A stretch of DNA of 64,000 nucleotides from Candidatus Accumulibacter conexus (GTDB taxonomy: Bacteria > Pseudomonadota > Gammaproteobacteria > Burkholderiales > Rhodocyclaceae): NCBI GenBank assembly GCA_017592775.1, contig JAGFNJ010000022.1:1-64000 (forward strand), read 5' to 3'. The notes below the pieces were generated by a model. That model was not told the DNA's origin, made no database searches, and was given only the letters and a program-made list of their open reading frames with translations. The translations under genes and the position numbers were made by a program. Numbering within the stretch: position 1 is the first letter of the stretch; each line of letters opens with the position of its first letter. This document shows, piece after piece, positions 34,115 through 41,923 of this stretch.

Positions 34115-34681
34115 GTGCTGCGAAAAGTGCTGAATGCGTCGGCGCTGGGCGTCACGTTCGCCTACCCCGTGGCTGTCTATATCGGCCTGCAGCATTTCGA
34201 ACCGAGGGTCTTCGGTGCCCTGCTCGGCGCCATGCTGCTGCTGCGGAAATGGCAATCCGCGCGCAGCTTCGCTGCCAGCCTGACGACGTGCGAACGTTTC
34301 TCCGCCGCGGCGCTGGGCGCCTACACGCTGGCAATTGTCGCCAGCAACAGCGAAACTCTGCTCCTGCTCTACCCAGCCTTCGTCAGTCTTTCGCTGCTCT
34401 TTGTTTTCGGCCGCAGCCTCCTGCATCCGCCACCGGTGATCGAGCGCATTGCCCGCCTCTCGGAACCAGACCTGCCGCCGGCGGGCGTGATCCATACCCG
34501 CCAGGTCACACAGGCGTGGTGTGGCTTTTTCGTCGTCAACGCCGCCGTTTCGATGGTCACCGTGTTCGCCTCGCGCGAAGCCTGGCTGCTTTACAACGGT
34601 TTTCTCGCCTATCTGCTGATGGGGGCGCTCTTTGCCGGTGAATGGCTGGTGCGCCTTCGCGTCCGCCGCCGGGCGGCCTGA
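34115..34681 (+). CDS. apeG: APE cluster membrane protein (COG4648-like)
   Basis: 188 residues, five to six predicted membrane helices (ALGVTFAYPVAVYIGLQHF, ALLGAMLLLRKW, FSAAALGAYTLAIVA, YPAFVSLSLLFVFG, FFVVNAAVSMVTVF, LYNGFLAYLLMGALFAGEW). No catalytic motif. Position between the second ACP and the acyl-AMP ligase is the normal one for the uncharacterised membrane protein of APE clusters. GTG 34115 is the start; GGAG lies upstream. It may organise the biosynthetic or transfer enzymes at the inner membrane, which is inference. Confidence 0.8.
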   Translation: MLRKVLNASALGVTFAYPVAVYIGLQHFEPRVFGALLGAMLLLRKWQSARSFAASLTTCERFSAAALGAYTLAIVASNSETLLLLYPAFVSLSLLFVFGRSLLHPPPVIERIARLSEPDLPPAGVIHTRQVTQAWCGFFVVNAAVSMVTVFASREAWLLYNGFLAYLLMGALFAGEWLVRLRVRRRAA

Positions 34682-34687
34682 GGAGAG

Positions 34688-35950
34688 ATGGACTTCTCGC
34701 TGCATGCCCTTGATCCGTTGGACAGCGGGATCGTTGCCATTGACGGCGCGCGCCGCGTCACCTGGGGCGAACTGCGCGCTGCCATCGCCGCACAGCGAAG
34801 CGCGCAGGGCGTGGCCTCCGGGCGGCGCCGCGTGCTGTTGCGGCGCGCGTCCCCGATCGATTTCGCGGCCGAGTTGCTCGCAGCGCTGGCCGACGACCAC
34901 GTCGCGGTCATCCCGCCGAACTTCCAACCGCAGACGCTGGCCGCCCTGAACGAGTTGCCGCCGCCCATCGATGTGCCGCCGCAGACGATCGAGCTGTACA
35001 CGTCGGGCAGCAGCGGCGAACCGAAGTGCGTGCAGAAGGCGGTGCGCCAGCTCGAAGCCGAGTGCCGCGCGCTGGAAAGCTGCTGGGGCAAACTGACCGC
35101 CAACACGACCGTCGTTGCAACGACGCCGCACCACCATATTTATGGCCTGCTTTTTCGCTTGCTCTGGCCGCTGCTCTCCGGCCGCCCCTTCGACAATGCG
35201 ACGATTGCCGAGCCGACTGCTTTCGCCGAACGGCTGAGCGCGACAGAGGCTGCCCTTCTGGTCTCATCGCCAGCGCAACTGTCGCGGCTGCACCAACTGC
35301 TCGATCTCACCGCTCTGCCGCACAAGCCAGTACTGGTGTTCTCCTCTGGCGGGCCCCTCAGCGCCGCAGCAGCCGACTGCTACCGGCGCGCCTGGGGGGC
35401 TGCGCCGACCGAGGTCTATGGCAGCACCGAAAGTGGCGGCATCGCCTGGCGCCGGCAGGATCACGGCCCGCACTGGGCGCCGCTGCCGGCAGTGCGGGTC
35501 GCGCTGGATACTGACGGCGCCCTGCTCGTCCGTTCCCCCTTCCTCGCCGACGACGCGCCGCTGCGCATGCCGGACACCGCCGATCTTGCGGCAGACGGTA
35601 CTTTCCTGTTGCGCGGCCGGCTCGACCGGATTGTCAAGATCGAGGAGACGCGGTTGTCGCTGCCCGAGATGGAAGCGTGGCTCGCCGGGCATCCGGGCGT
35701 CAGCGCCGCCGCCGTGGCCCCGCTGACGCTTTCCGGCCGCACGCTCGTCGGCGCGGTCGTGGTCACGACGGCCACCGCACCGCGGCGCAGGGCGCTGATC
35801 GAAGCCCTCCGCCAGCACCTGGTGCAGCGCTTCGACCCGGTGCTGCTGCCCAGGCGATGGCGCTTCGTCGACGCGCTGCCCTACGACGAGCGAGGCAAAC
35901 TCGCGCTGAACGACGTCGCCAGATTGTTGCAGGCCGCGCCGTGTGCCTGA
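34688..35950 (+). CDS. apeH: Acyl-AMP ligase / acyl-ACP synthetase loading the aryl starter
   Basis: 420 residues, shorter than a full ANL enzyme (about 500). The AMP-binding P-loop ELYTSGSSGEPKC (~100) and the adenylation motifs VYGSTESGGIAWR (~245) and GRLDRIVKIEETRL (~320) are present, and the C-terminal lysine in YDERGKLALNDV (~405) is in place. Expected reaction: activate 4-hydroxycinnamate (or an analogue) with ATP and load it on an ACP. Its TGA overlaps the ATG of apeI (TGATG). The short length is normal for this APE branch as far as I recall. Confidence 0.88.
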   Translation: MDFSLHALDPLDSGIVAIDGARRVTWGELRAAIAAQRSAQGVASGRRRVLLRRASPIDFAAELLAALADDHVAVIPPNFQPQTLAALNELPPPIDVPPQTIELYTSGSSGEPKCVQKAVRQLEAECRALESCWGKLTANTTVVATTPHHHIYGLLFRLLWPLLSGRPFDNATIAEPTAFAERLSATEAALLVSSPAQLSRLHQLLDLTALPHKPVLVFSSGGPLSAAAADCYRRAWGAAPTEVYGSTESGGIAWRRQDHGPHWAPLPAVRVALDTDGALLVRSPFLADDAPLRMPDTADLAADGTFLLRGRLDRIVKIEETRLSLPEMEAWLAGHPGVSAAAVAPLTLSGRTLVGAVVVTTATAPRRRALIEALRQHLVQRFDPVLLPRRWRFVDALPYDERGKLALNDVARLLQAAPCA

Positions 35951-36300
35951 TGCCCGATATCCAGCACGTGCGGATTGACGGCACATCGGCGACGCTGCAA
36001 TTGACGGCGGTGCCCTCACTCGACTATTTCCCCGGCCACTTTCCGGGCTTGGCGATCCTGCCCGGCATCGTGCAGGTCGACTGGGTGATTCGGCTCGCGC
36101 GCGAGCATCTGGGCATTCCCTGCGCCGGTTTCTCGGCACTGCACGTGCTGAAGTTCTCGGCACCCATCCTGCCTGCAACGAAGCTGTCGCTGCAGATCGA
36201 TTGGCTGCCAGAAAAGCAGCGCCTCGATTTCGCCTATCGCGCAAGGCAGCGCCCGATGTCGTCCGGGCAGATCGTTTTCGCCATGCGAGCCGCGGCATGA
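35950..36300 (+). CDS. apeI: Hotdog dehydratase ApeI-type
   Basis: 116 residues, single hotdog fold. FPGHFPGLAILPGIVQVDW (~28-46) matches the FabZ-like active-site helix (HFPxxPxxPGxxQ). Known APE dehydratases ApeI and ApeP form a complex that removes water from the 3-hydroxyacyl-ACP in each elongation round. Start ATG 35950 overlaps the apeH stop; the upstream extension lies inside apeH. Its own stop overlaps apeJ by four bases. It is small for a FabZ but normal for ApeI. Confidence 0.86.
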   Translation: MPDIQHVRIDGTSATLQLTAVPSLDYFPGHFPGLAILPGIVQVDWVIRLAREHLGIPCAGFSALHVLKFSAPILPATKLSLQIDWLPEKQRLDFAYRARQRPMSSGQIVFAMRAAA

Positions 36301-37979
36301 GCTTCGTCCCTGCCATCGTCATTCCGATCTACAACCACAGGGAAACGATCGCCACAGTGGTCGCCCGACTGTCGGACCATGGTGTGCCGATATTCATCGT
36401 CGATGATGGCTCGGACGAGGCGACACAGAAGACTCTCGCCGCTGTCGCCACCAGCGAACCGCGCGTACGCCTCGCGCGCCTGCCGCAAAACGGCGGCAAG
36501 GGTGCCGCAGTCGTGCACGGTCTGCGCGAAGCCTTTCGCGCCGGCTGCACACACGCGTTGCAGGTGGATGCCGATGGCCAGCACGATCTCGCCGACGTGC
36601 CACGCTTTTTCGAACAGGGTCGCAACCAGCCCGACGCCGTCGTTGCCGGCTGCCCACGCTACGACGCTTCGGCACCCGCCAGCCGGCGCTACGGTCGCTA
36701 CGTAACCCATTTCTGGGTGTGGGTGGAGACACTCTCCTTCGCCATCGGCGACTCGATGTGCGGTTTTCGCCTCTACCCGCTCGCAGCGAGCGTTGCGCTG
36801 ACCGACCGCCGTCGACTGCCGGCGCGCATGGCTTTCGACACCGAGATCATCGTCCGTCTTTTCTGGATGGGACTACCGGTCGTCAACCTGCCGACGCGCG
36901 TCATCTACCCGCCCGGCGGCCTGTCGCACTTCCGCATGTGGCGCGACAATCTGTGCATCTCGTGGATGCACACCCGGCTCACTGCCGGCATGCTGGCGCG
37001 GTTGCCCCTGCTGCTCTGGCGCAAGTGCTTCCCTCCCCACTTCAGCGCACTCCATTGGTCGCGGCAACGCGAGCGCGGCAGTTCACTCGGCTTGCGCCTT
37101 ACTGTCGTCAGCTACCGCCTGCTCGGCGACCGGTTCGCGCGGGCGCTGCTGCGCCCCATTGTCGGCTGGTTCTTCCTGAGCGGCAAAGCGGCACGCAAGG
37201 CTTCGCTCGATTATCTGCGCCGTCTGCAGATGACCCGTTCCGATACCCCCACGCCGACCTGGCGCAACGCCTACCGCCACATGCTGGCATTTGCCGACGC
37301 CAACCTCGACAAGCTGGCGGCCTGGACCGGACATGTCGCGCACGGTGGCATCGCCTTCGACAACCAGCAGGCCTTCGAGACATTGCTCGCCTCTGGGCGT
37401 GGAGCGGTGCTGCTCGGTGCTCATTTCGGCAATCTCGAGATGATGCGCGCGCTGGCCCATCTCGACGGCATCGCCCGGGTCAACGCCGTCGTCTACACCG
37501 ACCATGCCCGCCGCTTCAATGCGACACTGGCCTCGGCGGCCCCCGGTTTCGAGCTCAACCTTCTGCAGATCAGCCGCCTCGGGCCGGAGACGGCCATCCT
37601 GTTGCACGAGAAGATCGACCGTGGCGAACTGCTGGTCATCGTCGGCGACCGCACGCCGCCGGCCGAGAACGGACGGGTCGTCAGCGTCGAGTTTCTCGGC
37701 ACGCCGGCGCGCTTCCCGCAGGGACCGTTCATCCTCGCTGCCCTGCTCGAATGCCCCGTATTCCTGTTCGTCTGCGTCCGCGAGGCCGACGGCTACCGCG
37801 TTCACTTCGAGCCCTTCGCCGAACGTATCAACCTGCCGCGCGGCGAACGCGAGGCCGCGATCGCCACGCACGCGCAGCGCTATGCCGACCGTCTCGCCGA
37901 GTTGTGCCGACGAACGCCGTTCCAGTGGTTCAATTTTTTCGATTTCTGGGCCGACGCGAAGTCCGGCCCAGTGCATTGA
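36297..37979 (+). CDS. apeJ: Glycosyltransferase family 2 fused to LpxL-like acyltransferase
   Basis: 560 residues in two parts. N-terminal GT2 (~1-240): PAIVIPIYNH, IFIVDDGSDE and the metal-binding DADGQHD (DXD-like), followed by a membrane-associated linker. C-terminal ~290-555 is a Lipid A/LpxL-type acyltransferase with HX4E motif GAHFGNLEMM (~385) and GDRTPP (~450). This bifunctional layout is the usual ApeJ, thought to build the glycolipid-like anchor and attach the polyene. It overlaps apeI by an ATGA. After its stop the cluster is interrupted by two genes that are not standard ape genes. Confidence 0.87.
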   Translation: MSFVPAIVIPIYNHRETIATVVARLSDHGVPIFIVDDGSDEATQKTLAAVATSEPRVRLARLPQNGGKGAAVVHGLREAFRAGCTHALQVDADGQHDLADVPRFFEQGRNQPDAVVAGCPRYDASAPASRRYGRYVTHFWVWVETLSFAIGDSMCGFRLYPLAASVALTDRRRLPARMAFDTEIIVRLFWMGLPVVNLPTRVIYPPGGLSHFRMWRDNLCISWMHTRLTAGMLARLPLLLWRKCFPPHFSALHWSRQRERGSSLGLRLTVVSYRLLGDRFARALLRPIVGWFFLSGKAARKASLDYLRRLQMTRSDTPTPTWRNAYRHMLAFADANLDKLAAWTGHVAHGGIAFDNQQAFETLLASGRGAVLLGAHFGNLEMMRALAHLDGIARVNAVVYTDHARRFNATLASAAPGFELNLLQISRLGPETAILLHEKIDRGELLVIVGDRTPPAENGRVVSVEFLGTPARFPQGPFILAALLECPVFLFVCVREADGYRVHFEPFAERINLPRGEREAAIATHAQRYADRLAELCRRTPFQWFNFFDFWADAKSGPVH

Positions 37980-37993
37980 CCCGGAGACCATGC

Positions 37994-38431
37994 ATGCCAT
38001 TCCGCCTCGCCCCCGTCGTATTTGCCACCCTGCTCGCCGGCACCGTCGCGCATGCCCGAGACGACCACATCCAGTTCCCGATCAAGGACGCGCTCGAAAC
38101 CTCCGCCGCGCAATCGAAACTGGACCGGAACGTCAGGCTCTTCTTCGGCAAGCAGGCGCATTCCAGACCGGTGCAGTCGATGGGCGAGTGGAAGACCAAC
38201 AAGAAGACCAACGCTTTCAACAAATCGGACAAGGAGGCCTGCGAATGGGTGTTCCTCAGCGCCGTGCTCGAACTGCAGGAGCGCTCCCGTGCCGAGGGCG
38301 GCAACGCCGTCGTCAACATTCGCAGCAACTACAAGAACCATGAGCGGAGCAGCGAGACGGAATACACCTGCGGCGCCGGCGGGCTGATGGCCGGCGTGGC
38401 GTTCAAGGGTACGGTCGTCAAGCTGCCCTGA
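37994..38431 (+). CDS. Small secreted protein, often mislabelled 'excinuclease ATPase subunit'
   Basis: 145 residues with a signal peptide (MPFRLAPVVFATLLAGTVAH, cut after AHA). The mature part has IQFPIKDALETSAAQSKLDR, NKKTNAFNKSDKEACEWVFL, ERSRAEGGNAVVNIRSNYKN and ends CGAGGLMAGVAFKGTVV; two cysteines may form a disulfide. I recall this proteobacterial family carrying a wrong excinuclease label in databases; there is no Walker motif. GGAG lies eight bases upstream of ATG. It sits 14 bases after apeJ on the same strand, inside the APE cluster. A role there is unknown. Confidence 0.75.
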   Translation: MPFRLAPVVFATLLAGTVAHARDDHIQFPIKDALETSAAQSKLDRNVRLFFGKQAHSRPVQSMGEWKTNKKTNAFNKSDKEACEWVFLSAVLELQERSRAEGGNAVVNIRSNYKNHERSSETEYTCGAGGLMAGVAFKGTVVKLP

Positions 38432-38470
38432 TCGGGCTGGCGTCGTTTACTACTTACAGGAGAGAATGTC

Positions 38471-39241
38471 ATGACTCGAAGAAATCCAGTATTCGTCGCG
38501 GTGGCATTCGCCATCGTTGGCGGCCTGCCGGCTGCCCACGGCAGCGATGTCGCGGCAGGCATCGAGATGGTTCGCGTGCCGGGAGGCTGTTATCCGATGG
38601 GCAGCGCGGGTTATGAAAAACACGAGCTTCCCGTCCACGAGGTATGTGTCGACAGTTTCGATATCGGCAAGTACGAGATCACCCAAGCGCAGTGGAAGGC
38701 CGTCATGGGGACGAACGCATCGAAGTTCGACACCTGCGGCGACACCTGCCCGGTCGATCAGGTATCGTGGCTGCAGGCGCAGGAATTCGTCAGAAAGCTC
38801 AACGTCCAGGGCGGCGGCGGATTTCGCCTGCCGACCGAGGCAGAGTGGGAATACGCCTGCAGGAGCGGCGGCAAGCGGGAAACGTGGCCGGGCGGCGTAT
38901 CGGCGGAGCAGGTTTTCGACGTCGCCTGGTTCAACAAGGCAAGCGCCGGCGACCGGACGCATCCCGTCGGCACCAAGAAGCCGAACGGACTTGGCATCCA
39001 CGACATGGCCGGCAACGTCTGGGAATGGGTCCAAGATAAGTTCGTCTCGCCCTATCCGGCCTCGCCGACGAAGAATCCGCGAATCGAAGCAGGCGGCGAA
39101 GACAAGCGCGTCATCCGTGGCGGCTCGTGGAACCAGAAGGTCAACTACGTCCGCTGTGCCATTCGCGGCCGTTACGAGCCGGAGTTCGTCGACCGGTCGG
39201 GCCGTATCGGGCTGGGTGTCGCGCGCGACCCGGGAAGCTGA
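38471..39241 (+). CDS. Secreted FGE-sulfatase (SUMF1/PvdO-like) domain protein inside APE cluster
   Basis: 256 residues: signal peptide (VFVAVAFAIVGGLPAAHG) then one FGE-sulfatase fold (~30-250) with VPGGCYPMGS, FDIGKYEITQAQWKAVMG, FRLPTEAEWEYACR, DMAGNVWEWVQDKF and VIRGGSW. Members include formylglycine-generating enzyme, PvdO and EgtB; many bacterial ones are binding rather than catalytic. No sulfatase substrate is encoded nearby. Cysteines at DTCGDTC resemble a local disulfide more than the FGE copper pair. AGGAGAG precedes ATG. A dedicated periplasmic tailoring or binding role for the pigment is conceivable but unproven. Confidence 0.82.
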   Translation: MTRRNPVFVAVAFAIVGGLPAAHGSDVAAGIEMVRVPGGCYPMGSAGYEKHELPVHEVCVDSFDIGKYEITQAQWKAVMGTNASKFDTCGDTCPVDQVSWLQAQEFVRKLNVQGGGGFRLPTEAEWEYACRSGGKRETWPGGVSAEQVFDVAWFNKASAGDRTHPVGTKKPNGLGIHDMAGNVWEWVQDKFVSPYPASPTKNPRIEAGGEDKRVIRGGSWNQKVNYVRCAIRGRYEPEFVDRSGRIGLGVARDPGS

Positions 39242-39286
39242 TGCAGGGCGACGACGGGTGACACTTCGTCATCGGAGCCGACGGCA

Positions 39287-40897
39287 ATGTGGGGCGTCGA
39301 TACCATGAACCTATTGATTGATCGATCCGCCCCGCACATGAAGACAGGCCAGAACACGTCGGCAAAATCCTGCCGCATCATCGGCAGCGACACCCTTTCC
39401 GTGCGCGACGTGGTTGATATCGCGGCCGGTCGTTCCACCGTCGCCCTTTCCGAAAATGACCGCTTCACGCGCCGCATCGATGCCGGCGCCGAATACCTCG
39501 AACGTCTGCTCGCCGACGGCGGCACCATTTACGGCGTCACCACCGGCTATGGCGATTCCTGTACGGTCGCCGTTCCCTCGGAACTGGTCGCCGAACTGCC
39601 GCTGCATCTCACGCGCTATCACGGCTGCGGCCTCGGCGAGCACCTTCCGCCGGAAGCGGTGCGCGCCGTGCTCGTCGCGCGCCTGGTCTCGCTCGCGCAG
39701 GGCGCCTCGGGCGTCCGCCGCGTCCTGCTCGAACGGCTCGTCGACCTGCTCAACCACGACCTGCTGCCGCGCATCCCGTGCGAAGGCTCGGTTGGCGCGA
39801 GCGGTGACCTGACACCGCTCTCGTACGTGGCGGCCACACTGGTCGGCGAACGCGAAGCTCTGTTCCGCGGCGAACTGACGATGGCCGCCGACGCCTGGAA
39901 GGCGCTCGGCATCGCTCCGCTGACGCTGGCGCCCAAGGAGGGGCTGGCGATCATGAACGGCACCTCGGTCATGACCGGCCTGGCCTGCCTCGCGGTCGCC
40001 CGCGCCGAATACCTCACCCGCCTCTGCTGCCGCATCACGGCCCTCGCTTCGGTGGCGATGCGCGGCAACCCGGAGCACTTCGATCCGCGCCTTTTTGCCG
40101 TCAAGCCGCACGCCGGCCAGATCGAGGCCGCGCGCTGGATCTGGGAAGATCTCGGCGGCACCTCCACCACCAGCGATAGCGAAGGCGTGCGCCTGCAGGA
40201 CCGCTATTCGATCCGCTGCGCGCCGCATGTAATCGGCGTCGCCCGCGATGCGCTGTCGTGGATACGTCGCGATGTCGAGAACGAGCTGAACAGCGCCAAC
40301 GACAACCCGATCATCGACGGCGAGGCAGGTTGGGTGCTGCACGGAGGCCACTTCTACGGCGGTCATATCGCCTTCGCGATGGACGGTCTCAAGACCGCTG
40401 TCGCCAACCTCGCCGACCTGATGGACCGCCAACTCGCGCTGCTGGTCGACAGCCGTTACAACCACGGCCTACCGCAGAATCTCTCCGGCACCGTCGGCCC
40501 GCGCGCGCCGATCAACCACGGCTTCAAGGCCGTGCAGATCGGCACTTCAGCGTGGACGGCGGAGGCGCTGAAGCTGACCATGCCGGCCTCGGTCTTCTCG
40601 CGTTCGACCGAGTGCCACAACCAGGACAAGGTCAGCCTCGGCACCATCGCTGCACGCGACTGCCTGCGCATCCTCGAACTGACCGAGCAGGTCGCCGCCG
40701 CGCTGGTGCTGGCCACCGTACAAGCGGCGGAACTGCGCTTCCGAGGCGAGGCGCCGGCGCTGACGGCAGCCTGCGCGGGATTCGCCGCCACTGTGCGCGC
40801 GTACAGCGAATTCCTCGACGAGGATCGCCCGCTCGAGGGCGACCTGCGGCGCACAATCGAACTGATCCGCAGCCGCCACTGGAACCTCGATGCCTGA
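39287..40897 (+). CDS. Aromatic amino acid ammonia-lyase (HAL/TAL family) of APE cluster
   Basis: 536 residues. MIO-dependent lyase that removes ammonia from an aromatic amino acid to give the cinnamate-type starter of the polyene. The MIO triad Ala-Ser-Gly is intact in GSVGASGDLTPLSYV (171-173), and YGVTTGYGD and NPIIDGE-type motifs are present. At the substrate-selectivity pair (second shell loop LTRYHGCGLGE) residues 111-112 read Tyr-His, which is neither the His-Leu of RsTAL-type enzymes nor the Phe-Leu of plant PAL. Tyrosine is the expected substrate from the pathway. ATG 39287 has GGAG at nine bases; ATG 39305 or 39338 are alternatives. It overlaps apeK by eight bases. Confidence 0.88.
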   Translation: MWGVDTMNLLIDRSAPHMKTGQNTSAKSCRIIGSDTLSVRDVVDIAAGRSTVALSENDRFTRRIDAGAEYLERLLADGGTIYGVTTGYGDSCTVAVPSELVAELPLHLTRYHGCGLGEHLPPEAVRAVLVARLVSLAQGASGVRRVLLERLVDLLNHDLLPRIPCEGSVGASGDLTPLSYVAATLVGEREALFRGELTMAADAWKALGIAPLTLAPKEGLAIMNGTSVMTGLACLAVARAEYLTRLCCRITALASVAMRGNPEHFDPRLFAVKPHAGQIEAARWIWEDLGGTSTTSDSEGVRLQDRYSIRCAPHVIGVARDALSWIRRDVENELNSANDNPIIDGEAGWVLHGGHFYGGHIAFAMDGLKTAVANLADLMDRQLALLVDSRYNHGLPQNLSGTVGPRAPINHGFKAVQIGTSAWTAEALKLTMPASVFSRSTECHNQDKVSLGTIAARDCLRILELTEQVAAALVLATVQAAELRFRGEAPALTAACAGFAATVRAYSEFLDEDRPLEGDLRRTIELIRSRHWNLDA

Positions 40898-41309
40898 ACT
40901 CACCGCAGACGTGACGATCGAGGTGCCGTTCCATGACATCGACGTCATGGAGGTCGCGTGGCACGGGCACTTCGTCAAGTATTTCGAACTGGCCCGCTGC
41001 GCCGCACTGCGGAAGATCGGTTACGACTATCCGCAGATGCGTGACTCTGGCTACGCTTGGCCGGTGGTCGAGTGCTACCTGAAATACGTCCGCCCGGCCC
41101 GCTACCACCAGCGCCTCACGGTCCACGCCGTATTGCGCGAATACGAGAACCGCCTGCGCTTCGACTACGAAATTCGCGATGCTGCCAGCGGCGAGCGGCT
41201 GACAAAAGGATACACGGTGCAGGTCGCCGTGGACATCACCAGCGGCGAACTGCAGTTCGTCTCACCCGACTGCCTCATTGCACGCGTGGAGAAGACATGC
41301 ACCGCGTGA
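40890..41309 (+). CDS. apeK: 4-hydroxybenzoyl-CoA-type thioesterase of APE cluster
   Basis: 139 residues, single hotdog domain. VPFHDIDVMEVAWHGHFVKYFE (~residues 10-31) has the catalytic Asp of the 4HBT family (D17/D19) and the conserved YFE helix. In APE systems the thioesterase is reported to act on ACP-bound intermediates and to support chain release or proof-reading. It overlaps the ammonia-lyase upstream (8 bases) and apeL downstream (13 bases). Cytoplasmic. Confidence 0.86.
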   Translation: MPELTADVTIEVPFHDIDVMEVAWHGHFVKYFELARCAALRKIGYDYPQMRDSGYAWPVVECYLKYVRPARYHQRLTVHAVLREYENRLRFDYEIRDAASGERLTKGYTVQVAVDITSGELQFVSPDCLIARVEKTCTA

Positions 41310-41923
41310 TCGCTTCGTGTGCCGTCTTCCTGTTGATCCTGCCGCTCGCCGCGGTGGCCGGGCCGACTACCGCCCAACTGGCGGCACGCATGGCGCAACG
41401 GATCGAACAGGCGCCGGTACTGCGCGCCGACTTCACGCAGGAAAAGCAGATGGCGGCTTTCCGGAAGCCGCTGCAGACACGCGGCCAGTTCACGTTCGCA
41501 AGCGGCCAGGGGGTGATCTGGCAGATCGAAGCGCCGCTCAAGGTAGCCTACGTGCTCGGCGAGGATCGCATCGTCGAGATCGGCGAGGACGGCGCGGCAC
41601 AAGTCCGCACGGCGCGCGACATTCCCGGTCTGGCACAGGTTGGCGCGCTGCTCCGCGCGCTGCTCGGCGCACAGACCGACACGCTGGCCGAGCTGTTCAC
41701 CGTCACGCCGGCGGGAACGCTCGACGCCTGGTTCCTGACGCTCACCCCCAAACCGGGCCTCCTCGCGCAGGCAATGCGCGAAGTCCGCATGAACGGGAGC
41801 CGTCACGTCGAGCGCATCTACATCGAGGAAGCCAACGGCGACAGCATCACCCTGAATTTCCGCAACTTCCGTGAGGATCGCGCGCTCCTGCCGGCCGAGC
41901 GCGAACGTTTCGGGCTGCGCTGA
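41297..41923 (+). CDS. apeL: LolA-like periplasmic lipoprotein/lipid carrier
   Basis: 208 residues with signal peptide (VIASCAVFLLILPLAAVAG). The mature domain is LolA-like: MAQRIEQAPVLRADFTQEKQ, RGQFTFASGQGVIWQIEAP, ending RERFGLR. LolA proteins shield acyl groups while crossing the periplasm; in APE clusters the paralogue presumably escorts the polyene lipid to the outer membrane. ATG 41297 is inside apeK; its TGA overlaps the apeM ATG. It is a dedicated copy distinct from the housekeeping lolA. Confidence 0.87.
   Translation: MHRVIASCAVFLLILPLAAVAGPTTAQLAARMAQRIEQAPVLRADFTQEKQMAAFRKPLQTRGQFTFASGQGVIWQIEAPLKVAYVLGEDRIVEIGEDGAAQVRTARDIPGLAQVGALLRALLGAQTDTLAELFTVTPAGTLDAWFLTLTPKPGLLAQAMREVRMNGSRHVERIYIEEANGDSITLNFRNFREDRALLPAERERFGLR

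Noticed and set aside
37994-38431. Excinuclease ABC subunit A identity for the small secreted protein
   Set aside because: No Walker or zinc-finger motif, only 145 residues and a signal peptide; the label is a known database error for this kind of protein.
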